Below, one piece after another: positions 53,505-63,739 of a stretch of DNA of 64,000 nt. A program made the translations under genes and the position numbers. Under the pieces are notes generated by a model. It was given only the letters and a program-made list of their open reading frames with translations. It was not told the origin of the DNA and made no database searches. Every line of letters starts with the position of its first letter. Within the stretch, counting starts at the first letter, position 1. The stretch comes from Vibrio sp. HB236076 (GTDB lineage: Bacteria > Pseudomonadota > Gammaproteobacteria > Enterobacterales > Vibrionaceae), in assembly GCF_040957575.1 (NCBI RefSeq), contig NZ_CP162601.1, positions 930,001 through 994,000 of the forward strand, read 5' to 3'.

Positions 53505-54716
53505 ATGCAAAAAATCACCATTCTCGGTGCGACAGGCTCTATCGGTGACAGCACATTAAAAGTGTGTGACCACAATCGCGAAACGATTGAAGTCTTTGCA
53601 CTAACGGCCGCCACCGATGTCGAAAAAATGTTGCAGCTCTGTCAGCAGTGGCAACCTGAGTATGCCGTTATGGCCCAAGCGGATGCCGCCCTGCAGCTTG
53701 AAAAAAAAATCGCTGCTTTGTCGTTACCCACCCGTGTTTTGGCGGGGGAAGAAGGGCTTGAGTGGGTCAGTGCGTGCCCACAAGTCGATTGTGTCATGGC
53801 GGCCATTGTCGGGGCTGCGGGCCTAAAGCCAACCATGGCGGCCGTCAAAGCGGGTAAGCGTGTCTTGTTGGCCAATAAAGAAGCGTTAGTCATGTCTGGC
53901 CAGTTGTTCATGGATGAAGTACAGCGCTCTGGCGCCCAGTTAATGCCAGTCGATAGTGAGCACAATGCCATTTTTCAATGCCTGCCTAAGCCGTTGCAAC
54001 AAGCCATTGGTCACGGCAATTTAGCACAATACGGTATTGAGAAAATTCTGCTTACTGGTTCCGGTGGGCCATTTCGAACTCGGCCTTTAGAGAGCTTTGG
54101 CCAGATTACCCCAGCAGAGGCGATCGCCCATCCTAACTGGAGTATGGGACAAAAAATTTCCGTTGATTCGGCCACGATGATGAATAAAGGCTTAGAGTTT
54201 ATCGAAGCAAGATGGCTATTTAATGCCAACCCCGATGAGCTAGAGGTGTTGTTGCATCCACAGTCGGTGATTCACTCTATGGTGCGCTACAGTGACGGGT
54301 CGGTATTGGCACAAATGGGCGAGCCCGATATGGCCACCCCAATTGCACACGCTTTGGCGTACCCGGCGCGAATTCAGGCGGGGGTTAAACCACTGGATTT
54401 TACGCAAGTGGGGGAGTTGTCTTTTGCAGCGCCTGATCTTGCACGCTATCCTTGTTTGGCCTTAGCCATTGATGCCTGTTATGAAGGTCAGCACGCGACA
54501 ACGGGGTTGAATGCAGCCAACGAAGTGGCGGTAGCGGCTTTTTTGTCTAACCACATTGCTTTTACCGATATTGCTTGGCTTAACCAACACGTGTTAGAAA
54601 AAATGTGTAAGCATTTCAGTCATATTAAATTAGATGGCTTGGAAAGCCTCATTGAGCTCGATAAAATAGCTCGCGATTATGCCAACGATTGTTTAGCTCA
54701 AAAGGGATACCGATGA
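53505..54716 (+). CDS. dxr: 1-deoxy-D-xylulose-5-phosphate reductoisomerase
   Basis: Dxr (IspC) converts DXP to methylerythritol phosphate with NADPH, the committed step of the MEP pathway that feeds UppS. The 403-aa product from ATG 53505 starts [20 protein letters not shown] and has [36 protein letters not shown] with the metal-binding residues, TGSGGPFR and [20 protein letters not shown] then [11 protein letters not shown]. The frame opens 7 codons upstream. It overlaps rseP by 4 nt. Here dxr lies after cdsA; in E. coli it comes before uppS. Confidence 0.97.
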   Translation: MQKITILGATGSIGDSTLKVCDHNRETIEVFALTAATDVEKMLQLCQQWQPEYAVMAQADAALQLEKKIAALSLPTRVLAGEEGLEWVSACPQVDCVMAAIVGAAGLKPTMAAVKAGKRVLLANKEALVMSGQLFMDEVQRSGAQLMPVDSEHNAIFQCLPKPLQQAIGHGNLAQYGIEKILLTGSGGPFRTRPLESFGQITPAEAIAHPNWSMGQKISVDSATMMNKGLEFIEARWLFNANPDELEVLLHPQSVIHSMVRYSDGSVLAQMGEPDMATPIAHALAYPARIQAGVKPLDFTQVGELSFAAPDLARYPCLALAIDACYEGQHATTGLNAANEVAVAAFLSNHIAFTDIAWLNQHVLEKMCKHFSHIKLDGLESLIELDKIARDYANDCLAQKGYR

Positions 54717-56068
54717 CGGGAATGTTGTGGAATTTTGCTTTTTTTATTATTGCACTGGGCACTTTGGTCACGGTGCATGAATTTGGTCACTTTTGGGTGG
54801 CAAGGCGATGCGGGGTCAAAGTTGAAAAGTTCTCTATCGGTTTTGGTCACTCATTGTGGAGCCGAATAGCAAAAGATGGTACTGAGTATTCTATCTCACT
54901 GATTCCGCTAGGCGGTTACGTTAAAATGCTTGATACTCGGGTTGAAGAGGTTCCCGATTCTTTGCTCGATCAAGCTTTTGACAAGAAGCCGCTATGGCAA
55001 CGAACGGCTGTTGTTGCCGCTGGGCCTTTGTTTAACTTTTTGTTGGCACTGATTGTCTACTGGTGTGTTTTCATTATCGGTACGCCTTCGGTGAAGCCGG
55101 TGGTGGGTGAGGTGGCACCAAACTCTATCATCGCTGAGGCTGGAATTGAGCCTGGTATGGAACTAAAGGCAATTTCTGGTATCAAAACATCAAATTGGCA
55201 AGCTGTCAGTATGCAAATTCTCGCCCATATTGGTGACCCGAGCATGACAATGACGGTATCAATTCCTGGTGAAATCAATACTGAAGAAACCAAACGCTTG
55301 GATCTGAGCGCGTGGCAGTTTGATCCTGAGTTAGACTCGCCATTGGCCAGTTTAGGGCTCAGTCCATATTGGCCAGAAGTGCGCCCAGTGGTTAAGCAAG
55401 TGACGCCCAACGGCCCGGCAGACAAAGCGGGCTTTATGAGTGGCGATCGAATTGTGGTTATTGATGGTCAGCCCATGTCGTCGTGGCAAGAGATTGTCAG
55501 TGTGATTCAACAAAGCGCGAATAAAACACTGACGGTTGACGTGGTTCGCCAAGGGCAAACACTGCCGCTCACCTTGCTTCCCGAACAACAAGAACGCGGT
55601 GACCAAAACGTGGGCTTTGCCGGAATTGCACCGGAGTTTGAACCATGGCCCGATGACTATCGATTTGATTTGCAATACGGCCCTGTTGAGGCGGTAAGCA
55701 AAGCGTTTGAGAAAACCGGTCAAGTGATCCAATTGACGTTCACCATGCTCAAAAAACTGGTGATTGGCGACGTGGGTCTGAATAATTTAAGCGGGCCGAT
55801 ATCGATTGCCAAAGGCGCGGGTATGAGTGCCGAAGTCGGTTTGGTGTATTTCTTGGGCTTTGTTGCGCTGATCAGTGTGAATTTAGGTATTATGAACTTG
55901 GTTCCTTTACCTATGTTAGACGGCGGCCATTTGTTATTTTTTGCCATTGAGGCAGTAATTCGACGCCCCATTCCGGAAAAAATTCAGGAAGTGGGTTACA
56001 AAATTGGGGGAGCGGTGGTGTTTTCACTGATGGCTCTGGCCTTATTCAATGATTTTGCACGTCTGTGA
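54713..56068 (+). CDS. rseP: Site-2 protease RseP
   Basis: RseP is an intramembrane zinc metalloprotease that cuts RseA after DegS to free sigmaE. The 451-aa product has the HExxH motif as HEFGH at residues 22-26 in the first membrane segment, two central PDZ domains (about 125-290) and the C-terminal LDG motif in [20 protein letters not shown], with the Asp ligand. ATG 54713 overlaps the dxr stop (ATGA). bamA follows after 45 nt; sigmaE-driven control of rseP-bamA-skp-lpxD is known in E. coli but I did not find a clear sigmaE promoter here. Confidence 0.96.
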   Translation: MTGMLWNFAFFIIALGTLVTVHEFGHFWVARRCGVKVEKFSIGFGHSLWSRIAKDGTEYSISLIPLGGYVKMLDTRVEEVPDSLLDQAFDKKPLWQRTAVVAAGPLFNFLLALIVYWCVFIIGTPSVKPVVGEVAPNSIIAEAGIEPGMELKAISGIKTSNWQAVSMQILAHIGDPSMTMTVSIPGEINTEETKRLDLSAWQFDPELDSPLASLGLSPYWPEVRPVVKQVTPNGPADKAGFMSGDRIVVIDGQPMSSWQEIVSVIQQSANKTLTVDVVRQGQTLPLTLLPEQQERGDQNVGFAGIAPEFEPWPDDYRFDLQYGPVEAVSKAFEKTGQVIQLTFTMLKKLVIGDVGLNNLSGPISIAKGAGMSAEVGLVYFLGFVALISVNLGIMNLVPLPMLDGGHLLFFAIEAVIRRPIPEKIQEVGYKIGGAVVFSLMALALFNDFARL

Positions 56069-56113
56069 GGCTTTCAGAGACAACCGCATCAGCAAGGAAC
56101 AGTTTGAAATAAT

Positions 56114-58522
56114 ATGGCAATTAAACGACTTTTTTTATCGACGTTGCTCGCAACCAGTGTCAGTGCCTACGGTGCACCGGGCTTTGTAATACAAGATATC
56201 AAAATTGAAGGGCTACAACGCGTCGCTCTCGGTGCTGCACTATTAAAAATGCCGGTACGAGTGGGCGATACTTTAGAGCCATCGGATGTCTCGGACATTA
56301 TCCGCTCCTTGTACAGCTCGGGAAACTTTGAAAATGTCGAAGTTTTTCAAGACGAAGGCACTTTATTGGTCAAGGTTCAAGAGCGCCCGACCATTGCGAG
56401 TATCTCGTTTTCTGGTAACAAAGCGATTAAAGAAGAGCAGCTTAAGCAAAACCTCGAAGCATCAGGGGTTCGCGAAGGCGACGCGTTAGATCGCACGACA
56501 TTATCAAAAATCGAAAAGGGATTGGAAGACTTTTACTACAGCGTTGGTAAATACAATGCCAGTGTCAAAGCGGTGGTGACGCCTTTACCTCGCAATCGCT
56601 CTGATCTTAAATTTGTCTTTACCGAAGGCGTGTCAGCGAAAATCCAGCAAATCAACTTTATCGGCAACCAAGCGTTTAGCGATGAAGATCTGATTGATCG
56701 TTTTGATCTTAACGTCGATGTGCCGTGGTGGAACTTCCTAGCCAATGAAAAGTACCAAAAGCAGGTGTTGGCGGGCGATCTGGAAAACCTAGAGTCGTTT
56801 TACCACAACCGCGGTTACGTGAAATTTCGCATTAAATCAACCGAAGTCTCAATCTCACCTGACAAAAAAGGGGTCTACATTACCCTAGTCTTAGATGAGG
56901 GCGATATTTATACGGTGGATAAAGTGACGTTTAACGGCAACTTGATCGGTGAAGAAAAGACCTTTGCAGCATTAAACACGCTGAACAAAGGCGATGTTTA
57001 CGACGGGTCACAAGTTACCTCACTCGAAGAAAACGTTAAAAAAGTCTTGGGTGAAGCCGGGTATGCGTATCCGAAAGTCAGCACCACACCGACTATCGAT
57101 GACGAGACCAAACAAGTGTCTTTGACCGTTAATGTTGACCCAGGCAAACGCATGTATGTACGCGATGTTCGCTTTAGTGGTAATACCGTCACCGAAGACG
57201 AAGTTCTGCGCCGTGAAATGCGTCAAATGGAAGGGGCATGGCTCAACGCAAAATCCGTTGAAGCGGGCAAGTCTCGACTCGATCGCTTGGGGTATTTTGA
57301 AAAAGTTGATGTCAAAACAACGCGGGTACCGGGCACTGAGGATCAGGTTGACGTGGTTTACGATGTCAAAGAAGCGAACTCTGGCAGTATTAACTTTGGC
57401 GTTGGCTACGGTACGGACTCTGGCGTGTCGTTCCAAGTGGGTTTAACACAAGATAACTTTTTGGGCACAGGTAATGATGTTGGGATTAGCTTCACCACCA
57501 ACGATTATCAGCAAAACATCACTTTGAGTTACACCGACCCTTATTGGACACTGGATGGCGTCAGCCTCGGCGGTAAGATTTTCTACAACAAATACGAATC
57601 GTCAGAAGATGGCATCGTCGATTACACCAACGAGAGTTACGGCACCAGTTTAACTTGGGGTTTCCCGGTTGATGAGCTAAACCGTTTGGATTTTGGTGTT
57701 GGTTACAAGCACAACAAGATCGGCAACTTGACGCCTTACATTCAAATTGAAAAGTTCTTAGCGGCCCAAGCGAGTAACATTGACTCCAATGGTACCCTCA
57801 ATACCGATGACTTTACTTTGACTTTAGGCTGGACGCGCAACAACTTAAATCGCGGCTATTTCCCGACGGCGGGTAATTATCAAAAAGCGTCAGCGCGTGT
57901 GTCGGTCCCTGGTTCTGACGTCGAATACTTTAAGTTGCAATACGACGTCAAACAGTATTTCCCATTGACGCAAAAACAAGACTACACTCTATTGCTACGC
58001 GGGCGTTTGGGGTACGGCAACGGTTACGGATCCAACGGCGACAACGATAACCTATTTCCGTTCTATGAAAACTTTTACGCAGGTGGCTTTAGTACTTTAC
58101 GCGGATTTTCGTCCAACACTGCGGGCCCGAAAGCCGTGTACCACGATACGTCCTCATCGAATAACGGTGATTACGAAGCCACCGATGATTCAGTTGGTGG
58201 CAATGCAACGGCGCTGGCAAGTGCTGAAATCTTCTTCCCGACGCCTTTTGTGTCAGAAGAAGCGCAAAGCCAAGTTCGAACCAGTGTCTTTTACGACATG
58301 GCCAGTGTTTGGGATACCGAATTTGACGTCGACAGTGTCGATTACGGTACCAAATATTATTACGACTACTCTGATCCCACCAAGTACCGCTCGTCTGTTG
58401 GCGTAGCGTTACAATGGGTATCGCCTATGGGGCCATTAGTCTTCTCGTTGGCAAAACCAATTAAGTCGTATGCCGGTGATGACGAGGAGTTCTTTAGTTT
58501 TACCATAGGCCAAACTTTCTAA
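56114..58522 (+). CDS. bamA: Outer-membrane protein assembly factor BamA
   Basis: BamA folds and inserts beta-barrel proteins such as OmpK. The 802-aa product has a signal peptide ending SAYGA (about residue 20), five POTRA domains (about 22-420; for example FVIQDIKIEGLQRVALGAAL, SISFSGNKAIKEEQLKQNL, VRDVRFSGNTVTEDEVLRRE) and a 16-strand barrel with the LRGFSSN version of the conserved (V/I)RGF motif on loop 6 and a C-terminal FSFTIGQTF. POTRA5 and the barrel closely follow E. coli. Ribosome site aaggaac lies 15-20 nt upstream, further than ideal. Confidence 0.97.
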   Translation: MAIKRLFLSTLLATSVSAYGAPGFVIQDIKIEGLQRVALGAALLKMPVRVGDTLEPSDVSDIIRSLYSSGNFENVEVFQDEGTLLVKVQERPTIASISFSGNKAIKEEQLKQNLEASGVREGDALDRTTLSKIEKGLEDFYYSVGKYNASVKAVVTPLPRNRSDLKFVFTEGVSAKIQQINFIGNQAFSDEDLIDRFDLNVDVPWWNFLANEKYQKQVLAGDLENLESFYHNRGYVKFRIKSTEVSISPDKKGVYITLVLDEGDIYTVDKVTFNGNLIGEEKTFAALNTLNKGDVYDGSQVTSLEENVKKVLGEAGYAYPKVSTTPTIDDETKQVSLTVNVDPGKRMYVRDVRFSGNTVTEDEVLRREMRQMEGAWLNAKSVEAGKSRLDRLGYFEKVDVKTTRVPGTEDQVDVVYDVKEANSGSINFGVGYGTDSGVSFQVGLTQDNFLGTGNDVGISFTTNDYQQNITLSYTDPYWTLDGVSLGGKIFYNKYESSEDGIVDYTNESYGTSLTWGFPVDELNRLDFGVGYKHNKIGNLTPYIQIEKFLAAQASNIDSNGTLNTDDFTLTLGWTRNNLNRGYFPTAGNYQKASARVSVPGSDVEYFKLQYDVKQYFPLTQKQDYTLLLRGRLGYGNGYGSNGDNDNLFPFYENFYAGGFSTLRGFSSNTAGPKAVYHDTSSSNNGDYEATDDSVGGNATALASAEIFFPTPFVSEEAQSQVRTSVFYDMASVWDTEFDVDSVDYGTKYYYDYSDPTKYRSSVGVALQWVSPMGPLVFSLAKPIKSYAGDDEEFFSFTIGQTF

Positions 58523-58537
58523 CCTGAGGAAACAATT

Positions 58538-59047
58538 TTGCAAAAAATGATCAAAGTCGCAACGCTTAGCTTAGTCATTCTCGGTTCGTCTGTCGCCGCT
58601 ACGGCAGCGAATGCAGCACAAAAAATCGGCTATATTAATACGGCGCAAGTTTTTCAATCCCTTCCTCAACGCGAAGCGATCGTCAAACAAATGCAGGCAG
58701 ACTTTAAAGACAAAGCCGCAGAACTGCAGTCCATCAAGAAAAAGGCGGAAGGCAAAATTGACAAGCTAAAGCGCGATGGCGAATTGATGAGCAATGATGA
58801 AAAAGATCAGCTCCGCCTCGATATTAGCCAACTTCAAAACGAGTACAAACTCAAAGGGCAAGCACTTGAAAAAGCCAGTGCTCGTCGCGAAGCAGAAGAA
58901 AAGCAAAAACTTTTCCACGTTATCCAAGATGCAACGGACAAAGTAGCGAAACAAAAGGGATTCGATCTGATCATTGATGCCCAGGCCGTTCGCTTTGCTA
59001 AACCTGAACTCGATATTTCCAAAGACGTTATCAAAGCAGTGAAGTAA
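58538..59047 (+). CDS. skp: Periplasmic chaperone Skp (OmpH)
   Basis: Skp is the trimeric periplasmic holdase for unfolded outer-membrane proteins on the way to BamA. The 169-aa product has a signal peptide ending ANA and then [20 protein letters not shown], a long Lys/Glu/Gln-rich coiled-coil arm (about 55-125) and [23 protein letters not shown]. The start is TTG 58538: gaggaa lies 8 nt before it but 17 nt before the next in-frame ATG (58547), so TTG is favoured. lpxD follows after 4 nt. Confidence 0.95.
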   Translation: MQKMIKVATLSLVILGSSVAATAANAAQKIGYINTAQVFQSLPQREAIVKQMQADFKDKAAELQSIKKKAEGKIDKLKRDGELMSNDEKDQLRLDISQLQNEYKLKGQALEKASARREAEEKQKLFHVIQDATDKVAKQKGFDLIIDAQAVRFAKPELDISKDVIKAVK

Positions 59048-59051
59048 TATT

Positions 59052-60074
59052 ATGAAATCAATCACATTGTCAGAACTTGCAACCCTGACTCAAGGGGAGT
59101 TGGTCGGAAGCGCGGATGTTGTTGTTCATCGCGTTGCACCTATGGACAAAGCGCAGCAAGGTGATGTGACATTCTTGTCTAATCCCAAGTACGCCAAACA
59201 CCTCGCCGATTGCCAAGCCAGTGTGGTGATGGTCAAAGCCGAGCAAAAAGAGGCTTTTGCTGGCAACGTATTGGTGGTGGCAGACCCGTATATCGCTTTT
59301 GCCAAGGTCGCTCAGGCGCTCGATACGACGCCTTCTGCGGCGCAGTCTATTGCCCCAAGTGCTGTGATTGATGATTCAGCCGTGTTAGGCGAAGGCGTTT
59401 GTGTTGGTGCCAATGCCGTGATTGAAGCTGGTGCTGTACTTGGTGACAATGTGGTGATTGGGGCGGGCTGTTTTATCGGTAAGCAGGCCAGTATAGGGGC
59501 GAATACGCAGTTGTGGGCTAATGTGAGTATCTATCACCAAGTGCAGATCGGCAGTGATTGTTTGGTTCAGGCCAATACGGTTATCGGCTCCGACGGCTTT
59601 GGTTATGCCAATGAAAAAGGTGAGTGGCTCAAAATCCCTCAGCTTGGCACGGTTCGCATTGGCAACCGCGTTGAAATCGGAGCCTGTACAACCATCGACC
59701 GCGGTGCTTTGGATGACACAGTTATCGAAGACAACGTTATTCTCGATAACCAAATGCAAATCGCGCACAATGTTCACATCGGTTATGGCACCGCGATGGC
59801 GGGTGGCACCATTGTTGCTGGTAGCACCAAGATCGGCCGCTATTGTATTATCGGCGGGGCGTCGGTACTCAATGGGCATATTGAGATCGCCGATGGTGTG
59901 ACCATTACGGGTATGGGGATGGTGATGCGCAGTATTAGTGAAAAAGGCGTTTATTCATCGGGTATCCCATTGCAAACCAACAAAGAATGGCGCAAGACCG
60001 CAACCAGGGTCCAGCGAATCGATGAGATGAATAAGCGTCTCAAAGCATTGGAAAAACAGTTGGGTGAGCAATAA
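59052..60074 (+). CDS. lpxD: UDP-3-O-(3-hydroxyacyl)glucosamine N-acyltransferase
   Basis: LpxD adds the second hydroxyacyl chain in lipid A synthesis. The 340-aa product has an N-terminal uridine-binding domain ([34 protein letters not shown]), a left-handed beta-helix of hexapeptide repeats ([20 protein letters not shown] and on) with the catalytic His in [12 protein letters not shown], and a C-terminal helix ([12 protein letters not shown]). It lies 4 nt after skp. A terminator follows, so this ends a sub-operon. Confidence 0.97.
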   Translation: MKSITLSELATLTQGELVGSADVVVHRVAPMDKAQQGDVTFLSNPKYAKHLADCQASVVMVKAEQKEAFAGNVLVVADPYIAFAKVAQALDTTPSAAQSIAPSAVIDDSAVLGEGVCVGANAVIEAGAVLGDNVVIGAGCFIGKQASIGANTQLWANVSIYHQVQIGSDCLVQANTVIGSDGFGYANEKGEWLKIPQLGTVRIGNRVEIGACTTIDRGALDDTVIEDNVILDNQMQIAHNVHIGYGTAMAGGTIVAGSTKIGRYCIIGGASVLNGHIEIADGVTITGMGMVMRSISEKGVYSSGIPLQTNKEWRKTATRVQRIDEMNKRLKALEKQLGEQ

Positions 60075-60421
60075 TTCACCTTTGATAAAGACTCGCTCAT
60101 TGGCGAGTCTTTTTTTGGGTAGGGGGTGTTTTTACCAATCTCACTCAATAGCGAGTCACTCTAGCGGGTTAAATAACTCGATAACATCGTTAAGAAAATA
60201 ATTTGTAGAAAAAGGCTCACTGTCTTGTATTGATAAGCAAATAGGTTGCCTGGTTCTCAAGCTTTTTTCTGCGCTATCATTGCGCACCTACTTAATCAGG
60301 TTGGTATTACGCGACGATCCTCAAGTTGGACAGAATGTGTGAATTTTTTTGCCCTTGTCACTTGAAATCATTAAACTACTGCTCAAATCATAATTTTAAA
60401 TATTTGCATAGGAATAGAATC
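60075..60421. other. Intergenic region lpxD-fabZ
   Basis: 347 bp, much longer than the short gap in E. coli. After the lpxD terminator it is AT-rich; a TATCAT near 60277 followed by TGCGC could be a -10 with a GC-rich discriminator for the fabZ-lpxA unit, without a clear -35. No ORF or tRNA-like structure seen. A small RNA cannot be excluded by eye. Confidence 0.5.
60087..60117 (+). terminator. Terminator after lpxD
   Basis: Perfect 10-bp stem AAAGACTCGC (60087-60096) with GCGAGTCTTT (60103-60112), 6-nt loop, then more T residues. Confidence 0.93.
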
Positions 60422-60874
60422 TTGACTACTGAAACTAAAACGATGGACATCACTGAAATTCGTGAGTTGCTTCCACATCGCTACCCATTTTTGATGATCG
60501 ATCGCGTGATTGATTTTCAAGAAGAGTCATATTTACATGCAATTAAAAATGTCTCAGTGAACGAGCCACAGTTTACCGGTCACTTTCCACAATTGCCGGT
60601 TTTTCCTGGTGTCATGATTCTTGAAGCGATGGCGCAAGCAACCGGGTTGTTGGCTTTTAAATCGTTTGGCGCGCCAAGTGAAAATGAGCTTTATTATTTC
60701 GCTAGTGTCGATGGCGCTAAATTTCGCAAACCGGTTGTACCGGGTGACCAGCTTGTCATCGAAGTGCAATTTATCAAAGAGCGTCGCGGTATTGCCGCCT
60801 TTAGTGGGGTGGCAAAAGTCGACGGTGAAGTCGTGTGCTCCGCTGAACTGAAATGTGCCCGCAGAGAGTTTTAA
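60422..60874 (+). CDS. fabZ: 3-hydroxyacyl-[ACP] dehydratase FabZ
   Basis: FabZ dehydrates 3-hydroxyacyl-ACP in fatty-acid elongation and competes with LpxA for hydroxymyristoyl-ACP. The 150-aa product has [20 protein letters not shown], and the active-site His54 and Glu68 in [20 protein letters not shown], then [13 protein letters not shown] chose TTG 60422: agga lies 8 nt upstream and the N-terminus [10 protein letters not shown] resembles E. coli MTTNTHTLQI; ATG 60443 has no ribosome site. It ends 1 nt before lpxA. Confidence 0.93.
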   Translation: MTTETKTMDITEIRELLPHRYPFLMIDRVIDFQEESYLHAIKNVSVNEPQFTGHFPQLPVFPGVMILEAMAQATGLLAFKSFGAPSENELYYFASVDGAKFRKPVVPGDQLVIEVQFIKERRGIAAFSGVAKVDGEVVCSAELKCARREF

Positions 60875-60875
60875 T

Positions 60876-61664
60876 ATGATTGATAGCAGTGCTCAAATCC
60901 ACCCGTCGGCGGTTGTCGAAGAGGGCGCCGTCATTGGTGCTGGGGTAAAAATTGGTCCTTTTTGTTACGTAGACAGCCAAGTTGAAATCGGTGCTAACAC
61001 CGAGTTGATGTCTCATGTTGTGGTCAAGGGCCCAACGAAAATTGGTCAAGACAACAAGATTTATCAATTTGCTTCGATTGGCGAAGCTTGCCAAGACTTA
61101 AAATACGCGGGCGAGCCGACGCAGCTGATCATTGGCGATCGCAATACCATTCGCGAGAGTGTGACCATGCATCGCGGTACGACACAAGACCGTGGTATTA
61201 CTCAAGTTGGCAGCGACAACTTATTTATGATCAACGCGCACGTCGCGCACGATTGTATTGTCGGCGATAAGTGTATTTTTGCCAACAATGCTACGCTAGC
61301 AGGGCATGTTAAGGTTGGTAACCAAGCCATTGTCGGTGGTATGTCGGCCATTCATCAATTTTGCCAAATTGGTGATCACTGTATGCTCGGAGGGGGCTCT
61401 ATTGTCGTTCAGGACGTGCCGCCTTATGTGATGGCACAGGGTAACCACTGTGCGCCTTTCGGGATTAATATCGAAGGGCTCAAGCGTCGCGGCTTTGAAA
61501 AGGCTGAGATCCATGCCATCCGACGTGCGTACAAGTCCTTGTATCGCAATGGTTTGACTCTGGAACAAGCCAAAGAAGCTATCAAAGACGAAGTGAAAGA
61601 CTTCCCTGCGCTAGCTATCTTTATCGACTTTCTTGACAATTCAACTCGTGGCATTATTCGCTAA
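60876..61664 (+). CDS. lpxA: UDP-N-acetylglucosamine acyltransferase
   Basis: LpxA catalyses the first step of lipid A synthesis, adding 3-hydroxyacyl to UDP-GlcNAc. The 262-aa product (same length as E. coli) from ATG 60876 starts [20 protein letters not shown] and consists of hexapeptide repeats; the catalytic His is in [16 protein letters not shown]. Conserved [16 protein letters not shown] and [19 protein letters not shown] are present, followed by the C-terminal helices. A 90-nt gap with a terminator-like hairpin separates it from lpxB, unlike the overlap seen in E. coli. Confidence 0.97.
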   Translation: MIDSSAQIHPSAVVEEGAVIGAGVKIGPFCYVDSQVEIGANTELMSHVVVKGPTKIGQDNKIYQFASIGEACQDLKYAGEPTQLIIGDRNTIRESVTMHRGTTQDRGITQVGSDNLFMINAHVAHDCIVGDKCIFANNATLAGHVKVGNQAIVGGMSAIHQFCQIGDHCMLGGGSIVVQDVPPYVMAQGNHCAPFGINIEGLKRRGFEKAEIHAIRRAYKSLYRNGLTLEQAKEAIKDEVKDFPALAIFIDFLDNSTRGIIR

Positions 61665-61701
61665 ATCACGCGGGTTGTCGACGAGTCGTACCCAAGATTA
61701 C

Positions 61702-61728
61702 AAAGACCGCTGCAGGCGGTCTTTTTGT
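61702..61728 (+). terminator. Terminator-like hairpin between lpxA and lpxB
   Basis: Perfect 9-bp stem AAAGACCGC (61702-61710) with GCGGTCTTT (61716-61724), 5-nt loop, then TT-G-T residues. It looks like a working intrinsic terminator, placed inside the lipid A operon. Confidence 0.87.
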
Positions 61729-61754
61729 CTTTTCATTTACAAAGGGGAAAGCCG

Positions 61755-62918
61755 ATGAGCAGACCTATTCGCATTGGTATTGTCGCCGGTGAATTGTCCG
61801 GTGATACATTAGGTGAGGGCTTGATCAACGCCATTAAAATGCAACATCCCGATGCAGAGTTTGTCGGTATTGGCGGTCCTAAAATGATGGCGGCAGGGTG
61901 CCAATCTCTGTTTGATCTCGAAGAGTTATCCGTTATGGGCTTGGTCGAAGTCCTGGGGCGGTTACCTAGGTTGCTCAAAGTCAAGGCTGAACTGGTGCGT
62001 TTTTTTCTGTCCAATCCACCGGATGTTTTTATCGGTGTTGATGCCCCTGACTTTAATTTGCGCTTGGAGTTGGATCTTAAAAAAGCCGGTATAAAAACCG
62101 TTCACTACGTCAGCCCTTCGGTTTGGGCGTGGCGGCAAAATCGGATTCACGGTATCGATGCGGCGACCGATTTGGTGTTGGCATTTCTGCCGTTTGAAAA
62201 AGCGTTCTACGACAAACACCATGTCGCGTGTGAGTTCGTCGGTCATACCTTAGCCGACAGCTTGCCTCTAGAGCCCGATCAGGCGACAGCCAGAAAAAAA
62301 CTTGGCTTAGACTCGAAAGGCCAATGGTTAGCGGTACTGCCTGGTAGTCGCGGCGCAGAAGTTGAAAAAATCGCTCCGCCTTTTATTCAGGCTTGTCAGC
62401 GGTTGAAACAACAATTCCCGCAGCTCAATTTTATCGTCGCATTGGTCAATGAGAAGCGCCGCCAACAATTTGAGCAGCTTTGGCAAGATTTGGCGCCAGA
62501 ATTGAATTTTGTGCTTGTCAATGATACCGCAAGAGACGTGATTGAAGCGTCTGACGCCGTGATGTTGGCATCGGGTACCGTGGCATTGGAATGCATGCTA
62601 CTCAAACGCCCAATGGTTGTCGGTTACAAAGTCAACGCATTGACGGCGTGGTTAGCAAAGCGATTATTAAAAACGCGTTTTGTTTCCTTGCCTAATATAC
62701 TGGCCGATCGCGCTTTAGTCGAAGAACTGTTGCAAGACGATTGTCAGCCAGAGCGCCTTTGTCAAGCGATGGTGCCTTTGCTCAATGGTGAAGGGCAGCC
62801 AATGGTTGAGGCGTTTTACCAAATGCATCAATGGATTCGAAAAGGCGCAGATCAACAAGCTGCCAAAGCGGTGTTGTCGCTGATTGAAAAAGAACATGAA
62901 TATGAAACAACAATTTGA
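61755..62918 (+). CDS. lpxB: Lipid-A-disaccharide synthase
   Basis: LpxB (GT19) joins lipid X to UDP-2,3-diacylglucosamine. The 387-aa product from ATG 61755 starts [20 protein letters not shown] and has [56 protein letters not shown], and [20 protein letters not shown], the GT-B nucleotide-sugar site. The frame opens earlier (61725), but aaagggg lies 8 nt before ATG 61755. It overlaps rnhB by about 20 nt. Confidence 0.96.
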   Translation: MSRPIRIGIVAGELSGDTLGEGLINAIKMQHPDAEFVGIGGPKMMAAGCQSLFDLEELSVMGLVEVLGRLPRLLKVKAELVRFFLSNPPDVFIGVDAPDFNLRLELDLKKAGIKTVHYVSPSVWAWRQNRIHGIDAATDLVLAFLPFEKAFYDKHHVACEFVGHTLADSLPLEPDQATARKKLGLDSKGQWLAVLPGSRGAEVEKIAPPFIQACQRLKQQFPQLNFIVALVNEKRRQQFEQLWQDLAPELNFVLVNDTARDVIEASDAVMLASGTVALECMLLKRPMVVGYKVNALTAWLAKRLLKTRFVSLPNILADRALVEELLQDDCQPERLCQAMVPLLNGEGQPMVEAFYQMHQWIRKGADQQAAKAVLSLIEKEHEYETTI

Positions 62919-63510
62919 ACCTTTTGTTTACCCCGAGGGCTACGCGCTTTTCGCTGGGGTTGACGAAGTTGGCCGCGGCCCTTTAGTCGGCGATGTCGTG
63001 ACGGCGGCGGTGATTTTGGATCCGAATAAACCGATTGAGGGATTGAGCGACTCAAAAGTGTTATCAGAAAAAAAGCGCTTGGCCTTATTTCCACAGATAC
63101 AAGACAACGCCTTGGCTTGGTCAGTAGGTCGCTGTAGCCCACAGGAAATCGATCAAATGAACATTTTGCAAGCGACAATGACGGCGATGCAACGCGCAGT
63201 GGCAGGCCTTAACATTTCGCCAGACTACGTTTTGGTTGATGGCAATCGCACCCCGTCGCTAGCGTGCCCGGCACAAGCGGTTGTCAAAGGTGACTTACGC
63301 GTCGCCGAGATCAGCGCTGCCTCTATTCTCGCTAAGGTGATCCGCGATCAAGATATGATAGAGTTAGACAAACGCTACCCACAATTTGGTTTTGCCCAGC
63401 ACAAAGGTTACCCAACCAAAGCGCATTTTGCGGCAATAGAAGCACACGGTGTGATCGATCAATACCGGCGCAGCTTTAAGCCGGTTAAGCGCATATTGGG
63501 CTTGGATTAG
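62896..63510 (+). CDS. rnhB: Ribonuclease HII
   Basis: RNase HII nicks DNA 5' of single ribonucleotides and degrades RNA in hybrids. The product is 204 aa from ATG 62896 (or 202 aa from ATG 62902; both are near aaaaaga, so the choice is open). It has the catalytic [20 protein letters not shown] with DEVG acidic residues, [24 protein letters not shown] and [17 protein letters not shown], then [11 protein letters not shown]. The start lies inside the lpxB end, so they are coupled. Confidence 0.95.
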   Translation: MNMKQQFEPFVYPEGYALFAGVDEVGRGPLVGDVVTAAVILDPNKPIEGLSDSKVLSEKKRLALFPQIQDNALAWSVGRCSPQEIDQMNILQATMTAMQRAVAGLNISPDYVLVDGNRTPSLACPAQAVVKGDLRVAEISAASILAKVIRDQDMIELDKRYPQFGFAQHKGYPTKAHFAAIEAHGVIDQYRRSFKPVKRILGLD

Positions 63511-63601
63511 AGATCTTTAAAGCAAAGGGCTTGCGTTAGGGGGAGGTTTACCCATATGGTTTCACCCCTAGGTTATTTTATTTGTCATTGTTGAAAATGG
63601 A

Positions 63602-63642
63602 AGAAAATGGTCGCAGTGTATTGATTTTTGCGGCCCTTTTCT
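63602..63642 (+). terminator. Terminator-like hairpin between rnhB and dnaE
   Basis: AGAAAATGGTCGC (63602-63614) can pair with GCGGCCCTTTTCT (63630-63642) over 12 of 13 positions (one T-C mismatch, one T-G), with a 15-nt loop. There is no extra T-run, so it is only a moderate candidate. Confidence 0.45.
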
Positions 63643-63739
63643 AAGCTCAATCATCAAGTGTGCCGGCCAGTCCGGTGAGTGGTGATTGCGCGACATGGTT
63701 ATCAACCCTCACTATCTTCAAAAGGCTTAGGCGAGTTTG

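Noticed and set aside
63537..63570. TAGGGG/CCCCTA hairpin after rnhB
   Set aside because: Only six pairs with a 22-nt loop; the inner repeats (GGTTT twice) are direct, not inverted.
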